A stretch of 64,000 nucleotides of DNA from Polytrichum commune (lineage: Eukaryota; Streptophyta; Polytrichopsida; Polytrichales; Polytrichaceae), in NCBI GenBank assembly GCA_950295325.1, contig OX485803.1, positions 35,417,554 to 35,481,553 on the forward strand, in the 5' to 3' direction. Made by a program: the position numbers and the translations under genes. Every line of letters begins with the position of its first letter. Position 1 is the first letter of the stretch. Of the stretch, positions 57,720 to 64,000 are shown piece by piece. The notes beneath the pieces are model-generated. The model searched no databases, was not told the origin of the DNA, and was given only the letters and a program-made list of their open reading frames with translations.

Positions 57720-58025
57720 TGTGGACACCTATATTTGAGTGGTACGTGATTAGGTGTGGGTTTAAGAATTCGCATTAAGAAAAAAAAGCACATGTTTCAA
57801 AGAGATTGGACTACGTGTTTAGAATATCCTAATCGTTCTAAGTTCAGTAGTCAACATGATCGTGGAAACCTATATGGCCACTTAATGAGCAGGAGAATCT
57901 TCACTTTGAAATTTGATGATAGTTTTTCCTATTCATATGAGCTTTGAAAAGCAGGAGGCAAAGGTTATGACTACAACTTAGAATTCCTATTAGTATTGCA
58001 CTAATTTCATGTTTCATATCTTGCG
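57720..58025 (+). repeat. Dispersed family R2, copy 8
   Basis: Reads ACACCTATATTTGAGTGGTA, then GTGATTAGGTGTGGGTTTAA, CAAAGAGATTGGACTACGTG, AGTAGTCAACATGATCGTGG and TTAATGAGCAGGAGAATCTT. Best-preserved copy. Confidence 0.55.
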
Positions 58026-59580
58026 CATATGGTATACAAATATGGTTGGAAAATCCACTATGCACTCTTATTTGTATCAACCATTCTTGTGCAATGTCAC
58101 ATCTTCATTCCACTAAGATGGTCTCAATATCCTTTGGCTTGAGGTAATACCAGGGGTGCACGTTTCAATAAAGCCAACAATCACGTGCATTTGCAACATA
58201 CTCTAATAGACCCTACATACAATTTTTTTTTTCTAAGATTTAGCAATACACGTACAATTTCAATGATAATAATACAAGTGACGGTCTATCTATCTATCTA
58301 TGTATAACATTTATATATAGTCATGAACATAAGTATAGAAATATACTTTTGAATAAGAATCAACCCGTACCAAATGTATAATGTAAACCCCAAGCATTCA
58401 TTAATAAAGTCGTTGAAAAAAAATTCACCCCCCCCCCCCGATGACACTCTTAAGCATCTAAGGTTGTGAAATATGTCATAAAAGCTATTGAAATTATTGT
58501 TATTGAGTCTACAATCAAATGCTTAGTATAATTATATGTTTGCTTGTTGTGGTTCATTTTTGATACCAACTTAAGCCAATCCACATGTTTGATGGTTCAT
58601 CCATCAAGTCAATTGGATCCCTAAACTTTCTATACATCCTATAAACCCTCCCAACAAACCAAACCGACGTTATTGGAGCTAGTTTTCTTGTTGTACATCA
58701 TTTTTTTTATAAAAAATCCAGATTCACAATCAAGATGTAACGTACTATCATGATTTGTGGCAGTAAGGATTTTAGGTTTCATATATAAATTGACAGCCTT
58801 TATTTGATTCAATTGATCTTTAGATAAAGTTGGATTGCTATTCAATTGACTAACAAACATACTTTTGAAAATTATAGAATCCCCCTACCTCTATGTGCTT
58901 TAAAAAATTAATAAAAAAAATGTGCTTTAAAGTCTAGTGACACCAGCATACAAGTACATAACTACGAGGTTTAATTTGTGTAGCATATGTATACGTAGTA
59001 CAGCAATGTTCAAATTAATATCCCTGTTGTGCACTCATATATAGTCGTACATGTTTAGCATAGTGCAGCCCCCGGGGAGGTAACATCATGCTCGAAAAAT
59101 AGTGTGAGATCCCTAGACTCTTTTTCAAATCCAAAGGACAAGTTCAACTGAATAACAAATACTACTAAAGGACATGGTCCAAGAACACACTTCCTATTTG
59201 ACATGGGAGATCATTTGCACACAACCCAAGTGTTGTCTATCATATTCACATATTGCATTTAGGACATGTGCTAAGAACCACCCATGTCATGATGAGAAGT
59301 GTGCCATGAGTCCATTTTTCCTATTAGTGATGTTTTTGCAAGGATAGTGAAGTCTTTGCAAGTTGTCGGGAATAGTCACTAGGTCCATAGATTAACCATT
59401 TATTGCCTTTATGGCCACCATGGAGCTCTTCCTTTTTTTTAATCTGGCCCCCATACTCAACATTGAGATTCTTTAATGTTTCACTCATCCTTGTGCAAAT
59501 TTCGTTCATTTCATTTCGATTTGAAGGGTCATGCACTCCAACGTTTTCTTTTTCTTTTTCTTTGAAAGCTTGTAGATGGT
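58026..59580. other. Spacer with (TCTA)n and C12 tracts
   Basis: 58285-58300 (TCTA)n; 58428-58439 C12. No gene recognised. Confidence 0.4.
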
Positions 59581-60224
59581 CACTAAGGGGTTGTTTGCAT
59601 CATGGACCACGGAGTTGTCCCATGTCAAATGACATTTTTTCATGGTCACACTTCCATGGTCGAATTTATGAAAAATGAAACATTTATAGCATGTGGGCCC
59701 CTTGTTAGGTATACACCGAAAGTGTACCAATAGTAGTGACCATGCATTGAAATTGGATGTGTTGATTATTTTTAAATTATGCCCAAATATGGAAGTTTTG
59801 GAATTGTTTCATGTTTTACATTCTCTCATTCTTTCTCACTTCTTCGCTCTTAACTACAATGACGTTTGGCAAATAACTGAGAAATCAAATATTAAAACGG
59901 CACTTTTCAACCGTAGTCCCCTAACTTTTGCAACAAAAGAACCTCATCTGCCTCTCTTACCACAAAATTTGTTGGCCCATGAAATGGATAGTGTAGGCCC
60001 AAAAATGGGCCTTTGGGGGACCTCAAGCTCCACGATCACTCTTATAATTTTCTCCTTGATGTAAACCGAAGTGGTCCCAAGACAAGTTCAATAACCAATC
60101 ACATATTTTAGGGGAGCAAGGGTGTGATATACCATGTGGTTCTTTAATTAAGATATTATTGATTGATGGATTGAAAAAAAAATGATAATTTACCATGCTT
60201 TGATGTATTTAGCATGTGAGCAGA

Positions 60225-60492
60225 CATGGATTGGAGTCAGACAACTCCAAGGGAAGAAATGGGCTAGACAACCCATGGACATAGTGTGCACGGGAGTTAG
60301 AGAACTCCTGATGGAAGATCTTGGCTTTGGAGTTAGACAACTCCAACTGGGAGTTACACATCTCCCTTTTGAAGACCTTTGTGTTGGAGTTAGACAACTC
60401 CAACTAGAAGCTAGGATGGATGTTATTCAGTAAGGTTAGACAAACTCTCAATGGATAGATGAATCAAGTTGGAATTAGACAGTTCCAAGTAA
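60225..60492. repeat. Seven palindromic GGAGTTAGACAACTCC motifs
   Basis: The best copies read TTGGAGTTAGACAACTCCAA (about 60328 and 60383); others are degenerate (GGGAGTTACACATCTCCC, TTGGAATTAGACAGTTCCAA). Spacing 30-50 bp. Same motif as the 10.2-10.55 kb cluster. Confidence 0.8.
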
Positions 60493-60742
60493 AAGATTGT
60501 GATCAAGCCAAAAGATAAGAAAAGATTATACAATGCAATGATCTATGCAGGCCATAAATTTGACACCCTAGCCAAATTTCCAGGGGACACCCTGCTCCAA
60601 TTTTTGGGTGTCCTCATAAATTTCTCTTAATTTTTTTTTGTCAAAATAGGTACAATTTTGAAAAATATATAATATCATTTCAAAATTTCAATTAAAAATA
60701 AAAAAAATCACTACATATCATACCTTGCAATGCAAATCAAAC

Positions 60743-61477
60743 CTACAAGCGGCGGCCTTTCATAGCACACCACTTTACCCATACTTGTTCAAAGTCAATG
60801 GCCTCTATGTGGATTTTTGCCATTGCAACTCTCATTTGTGCTTCCAAAGTCTCTAATACCAAACTACACCGTAAAGTAGATTTAATATGATTTTGAGTAG
60901 AAAATCCTCTCTCACAAGAAGCTGTACTAGCAGGAATTACAAGAACAGCTTGCCACAACTTTGTCATATGAGGATATCTTCCAACATAGTCCAAATTGGA
61001 AGAATAAACCATCCAAGCTTGGTGCATTTTAAGACCACCACATGAAATATGAAGTGTATCCAAAAAACCTCGAAGCTCTGATTTTAAACCACGCTCATCA
61101 AAAAGATTCCCTCCATTAGTGCAGAAGTGGTCAATGAAACTCTGAAGCCATAAACGAGCATTTCGATGAAGAAGTGTCAAGTCTGTTGAAAAACAGACAG
61201 GGCTAAATAGCTTAGCTGCATTGAAGAGCTTCAAATCAGGAAATCGTTGCTGCAATGATTCTATCACCTTAACCACATAGGCCTGTGCAATCACCTTGCA
61301 CCCATGGAGGGTACCATCACCACCAAACTCAATTGCATGAGGCAATGGTGCATAATGCAATATATGTGAATGCACCACTCCTGTAGAGTCTTGAAAATGG
61401 ATCTCACCACCTCTAGAAATGTCCAAAAATTGTGCCACAAATTTGGTATCCGCACCAAACTCCTCATATTCATACAC
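60743..61477 (-). pseudogene. hAT transposase C-terminal domain, left copy
   Basis: A 244-codon frame identical in translation to 62743-63477. It contains LHGCKVIAQAYVVKVIESLQ, a middle part with LLHRNARLWLQSFIDHF, and the dimerisation signature KLWQAVLVIPASTASCERGF followed by STQNHIKSTLRCSLVLETLE. The frame opens at a GTG with no early ATG, and the zinc finger and catalytic core of the DUF4371-type family are missing. It is therefore either the last exon of a deleted transposase or a dominant-negative-like fragment. The domain normally makes transposase dimers. Confidence 0.75.
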
Positions 61478-61756
61478 CAGTGATTCAATGGGAATTGCTC
61501 AAAACAGTTTTGGTTGAAAAGCAAGAAAAACTCACATTGGTAGCAAGAAAAAATTCATTGAGTGGAGGATGTGGAGGCACCACGGTGATAGAAACATTTG
61601 CCTCGCCATGTTCCTAGTTAGTCTCGCTCTCCATTCACCGTCCTAGCTCCCGGTTACAAAGGAAATTGCAAGAGCAAAGTTGAACTTAAGTATGTGAGTG
61701 AGTGTAGGAAGTTCTCCTACTGTTATGGGTTATGTTTTCCGGATACTTGAGCTGCA

Positions 61757-61764
61757 CTTTATAG
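61757..61764 (-). promoter_or_regulatory. TATA-like box, left arm
   Basis: CTATAAAG on the minus strand about 280 bp before the left ORF; mirror image at 62456-62463. Confidence 0.3.
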
Positions 61765-62077
61765 TACTCAAGTAATACATGTCATTTCAATTTCTAGTGT
61801 GTCAATTGACGTGTGATTTTTTTCTTCACAAGTCACAGTACGTGTCAATTTCTAGAATGTGCGTGTCAATTGACATGCATTTTCTTTTTGTGCAAGTTTT
61901 TGCGTGTCAAAAAAGAAAAACTTGCAAAAACTTTGTCAAACATATGCGCTGATAGGCCCTACAAGTACAGGGGACACCCTGAATTTTTTTTGGGTGTAAA
62001 AAGGACACCCTTGTAGGATTTTTGGGTGTCCTCGGGGACACCCTGTTTGAGATTTGGGTGTCCTAGGACACTCTAGG

Positions 62078-62142
62078 GGAATATGTATACATATAATGAA
62101 ACTTGGGGATAAAATTGACACCCTGGGGGGTGTATTTTGCTT
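62078..62142. other. 65-bp asymmetric centre of the palindrome
   Basis: The only unpaired part of the inverted repeat. It contains GGGGATAAAATTGACACCCT, which resembles the outer terminus (CCATAAATTTGACACCCTAG). The inner end of the right-hand hAT copy therefore seems to start here (about 62103), and the left copy lost its last ~35 bp. Confidence 0.6.
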
Positions 62143-62455
62143 CCTAGAGTGTCCTAGGACACCCAAATCTCAAACAGGGTGTCCCCGAGGACACCCAAAA
62201 ATCCTACAAGGGTGTCCTTTTTACACCCAAAAAAAATTCAGGGTGTCCCCTGTACTTGTAGGGCCTATCAGCGCATATGTTTGACAAAGTTTTTGCAAGT
62301 TTTTCTTTTTTGACACGCAAAAACTTGCACAAAAAGAAAATGCATGTCAATTGACACGCACATTCTAGAAATTGACACGTACTGTGACTTGTGAAGAAAA
62401 AAATCACACGTCAATTGACACACTAGAAATTGAAATGACATGTATTACTTGAGTA

Positions 62456-62463
62456 CTATAAAG
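62456..62463 (+). promoter_or_regulatory. TATA-like box, right arm
   Basis: CTATAAAG within AGTACTATAAAGTGC, about 280 bp before the right ORF. Confidence 0.3.
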
Positions 62464-62742
62464 TGCAGCTCAAGTATCCGGAAAACATAACCCATAACAG
62501 TAGGAGAACTTCCTACACTCACTCACATACTTAAGTTCAACTTTGCTCTTGCAATTTCCTTTGTAACCGGGAGCTAGGACGGTGAATGGAGAGCGAGACT
62601 AACTAGGAACATGGCGAGGCAAATGTTTCTATCACCGTGGTGCCTCCACATCCTCCACTCAATGAATTTTTTCTTGCTACCAATGTGAGTTTTTCTTGCT
62701 TTTCAACCAAAACTGTTTTGAGCAATTCCCATTGAATCACTG

Positions 62743-63477
62743 GTGTATGAATATGAGGAGTTTGGTGCGGATACCAAATTTGTGGCACAATTTTTGGACA
62801 TTTCTAGAGGTGGTGAGATCCATTTTCAAGACTCTACAGGAGTGGTGCATTCACATATATTGCATTATGCACCATTGCCTCATGCAATTGAGTTTGGTGG
62901 TGATGGTACCCTCCATGGGTGCAAGGTGATTGCACAGGCCTATGTGGTTAAGGTGATAGAATCATTGCAGCAACGATTTCCTGATTTGAAGCTCTTCAAT
63001 GCAGCTAAGCTATTTAGCCCTGTCTGTTTTTCAACAGACTTGACACTTCTTCATCGAAATGCTCGTTTATGGCTTCAGAGTTTCATTGACCACTTCTGCA
63101 CTAATGGAGGGAATCTTTTTGATGAGCGTGGTTTAAAATCAGAGCTTCGAGGTTTTTTGGATACACTTCATATTTCATGTGGTGGTCTTAAAATGCACCA
63201 AGCTTGGATGGTTTATTCTTCCAATTTGGACTATGTTGGAAGATATCCTCATATGACAAAGTTGTGGCAAGCTGTTCTTGTAATTCCTGCTAGTACAGCT
63301 TCTTGTGAGAGAGGATTTTCTACTCAAAATCATATTAAATCTACTTTACGGTGTAGTTTGGTATTAGAGACTTTGGAAGCACAAATGAGAGTTGCAATGG
63401 CAAAAATCCACATAGAGGCCATTGACTTTGAACAAGTATGGGTAAAGTGGTGTGCTATGAAAGGCCGCCGCTTGTAG
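62743..63477 (+). pseudogene. hAT transposase C-terminal domain, right copy
   Basis: Same 244-residue frame as the left arm. In-frame codons continue a little upstream (AIPIESLVYEYEEFGADTKF) to a TGA at 62719-62721, and GAG|CAATT there could be a splice acceptor, so this may be a terminal exon. The C-x-R-G-F and hydrophobic positions of the hAT dimerisation domain are kept (ASCERGFSTQ), and no stops interrupt it, unlike the older hAT copies at 0-1.2 and 7.4-9.4 kb. Confidence 0.75.
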
Positions 63478-64000
63478 GTTTGATTTGCATTGCAAGGTAT
63501 GATATGTAGTGATTTTTTTTATTTTTAATTGAAATTTTGAAATGATATTATATATTTTTCAAAATTGTACCTATTTTGACAAAAAAAAATTAAGAGAAAT
63601 TTATGAGGACACCCAAAAATTGGAGCAGGGTGTCCTTGGGACACCCAAAATTTGGGACAGGGTGTCCCCTGGAAATTTGGCTAGGGTGTCAAATTTATGG
63701 CCTGTTAGATACTATGGATAAAGAAGGATAAGACTAGGAGTCCCTTTGGAATATAAGAGAGAGCTCGGGGGAGGAGAGGGGATTTTTCTTTTGTCTCCCT
63801 CCTATGGTTGGGTGGTTGGAGCTCATAGAGGACATTGTATTTGTTGAGAGATTTTTTTTTATAAAATATTTTATTGAAGGTTCACAATTGTTTTCTGGCG
63901 TGTATTTGTTCTTGTATTGAGGTACGTGACAAAAGGACTCCTTCATGGTCAATGATGATGTAAACAACCCCTATGACTTGAAGGAGAAGACAAACTTCCA

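Larger units (their letters stand above)
60548..62077 (-). mobile_element. Left arm of hAT palindrome (non-autonomous hAT copy)
   Basis: Exact reverse complement of 62143-63704 except for 32 extra bases in the right arm. The outer end CAGGCCATAAATTTGACACC is hAT-like (CAGG start). GGACACCC/GGGTGTCC motifs cluster near the outer end (about 60586-60612) and near the axis (61970-62070), as subterminal transposase-binding repeats would. It carries the 244-residue C-terminal frame. No clear 8-bp target duplication. Confidence 0.85.
62143..63704 (+). mobile_element. Right arm of hAT palindrome
   Basis: Mirror of the left arm about position 62110. It holds 32 extra bases at 63631-63662 (an additional GGACACCC-containing repeat unit), so the arms are 1562 and 1530 bp. 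It ends AAATTTATGGCCTG. Same ORF and TATA-like box as the left arm. The symmetry stops exactly at the transposon terminus on both sides. Confidence 0.85.
60123..63931 (+). mobile_element. Solo LTR (~650 bp native) split by the hAT palindrome
   Basis: Starts TGTGATATACC and ends ACGTGACA. The flanks are AAGGG (60118-60122) and AAAGG (63932-63936), a target duplication with one mismatch. It is homologous to the 9871-10617 LTR in reverse orientation. Seven palindromic GGAGTTAGACAACTCC motifs lie in U3. A TATA-like GGAATATAAGAGAG (about 63749) is followed by CTCGGGGGAGGAGAG, and the CTCCTATGG-TGGGTGGT leader is shared. The hAT palindrome 60548-63704 sits between U3 repeats and TATA. Confidence 0.65.
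59587..63971. mobile_element. Harbinger-type MITE (~570 bp native) split by a solo LTR
   Basis: The ends read inward GGGGTTGTTTGCATCATGG (left) and GGGGTTGTTTACATCATCA (right), followed by related ACCA-G-AGT/ACCATGAAGGAGT segments. The flanks are TAA (59584-59586) and TAT (63972-63974). 59930-60105 matches the reverse complement of the interior of the 29.0-30.5 kb element. All sequence 60123-63931 is a later insertion. Confidence 0.6.

Noticed and set aside
61936-62284. Two identical 76-codon frames across the palindrome centre
   Set aside because: They arise from the GGACACCC arrays read in mirror image and have no protein features.
60548-63704. Palindrome as a pure assembly or missed-adapter artefact
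   Set aside because: Symmetry ends exactly at the hAT terminus, the flanks differ, a 65-bp centre is unpaired and one arm has 32 extra bases. Not fully excluded without reads.

Overview
The window looks like nuclear DNA of a land plant with a repeat-rich genome. It has one clear plant-specific gene, an LBD (LOB-domain) transcription factor with the family's usual single intron. It also has plant-type PIF/Harbinger, hAT, pogo-like, LTR and tRNA-SINE sequences, AT-rich spacers and GT-AG introns. The species cannot be named from sequence alone. The mix of high-copy, strongly decayed repeats would suit a large genome such as a fern or gymnosperm, but that is inference. There are no bacterial operons, CRISPR arrays, rRNA genes or canonical tRNA genes.

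Layout. 0-18 kb is TE graveyard: a decayed hAT transposase runs off the left edge, a tRNA-like SINE, an unrecognised ORF with one in-frame stop (1.8-2.3 kb), several tandem duplications, a second decayed hAT transposase (7.4-9.4 kb), a 747-bp solo LTR with perfect 5-bp target duplication (9.87-10.62 kb), a Harbinger MITE (12.9-13.4 kb) and a 245-bp tandem array (14.3-15.2 kb). 18-24 kb is the gene island: LBD on the minus strand (20872-19890) with a hairpin in its intron and about 3 kb of lower-repeat upstream sequence. 24-31 kb is dispersed repeats and a 1.5-kb non-autonomous Harbinger element carrying a nested CACTA-like MITE. At 31.4-32.35 kb lies a broken sugar-transporter copy with a TA-flanked MITE in its coding sequence.

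32.9-37.7 kb is a nest. An old Harbinger MITE was hit by a TIR element and by an almost intact 3732-bp autonomous PIF/Harbinger transposon with 37-bp identical TIRs and a TTA target duplication. That transposon carries a DDE transposase (one nonsense codon) and a convergent Myb/SANT (trihelix) partner gene with one intron. The two genes share one CTAG as both stop codons. 37.7-45.4 kb is spacer with dispersed repeats, another Harbinger MITE and a hAT MITE. 45.9-50.0 kb is an array of about 250-bp repeats split by three datable insertions: a pogo-like element, a 203-bp MITE whose ends are 17-base G/C tracts, and a 1.88-kb solo LTR containing 17 copies of a 38-bp minisatellite. 50-59.5 kb is mostly unassigned spacer with an 87-bp tandem repeat and one possible terminal exon.

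The right end (59.6-64 kb) is the most striking part. A Harbinger-type MITE contains a solo LTR, and the LTR contains two head-to-head hAT copies forming a roughly 3.2-kb near-perfect palindrome. Each arm encodes the same 244-residue hAT C-terminal domain. If transcribed through, it would give a long hairpin RNA; structurally it resembles a 'double Ds'. Only LBD is a convincing host gene. The Harbinger pair is the only near-functional mobile system, and transposase plus Myb-like protein are expected to act together on the shared TIRs.
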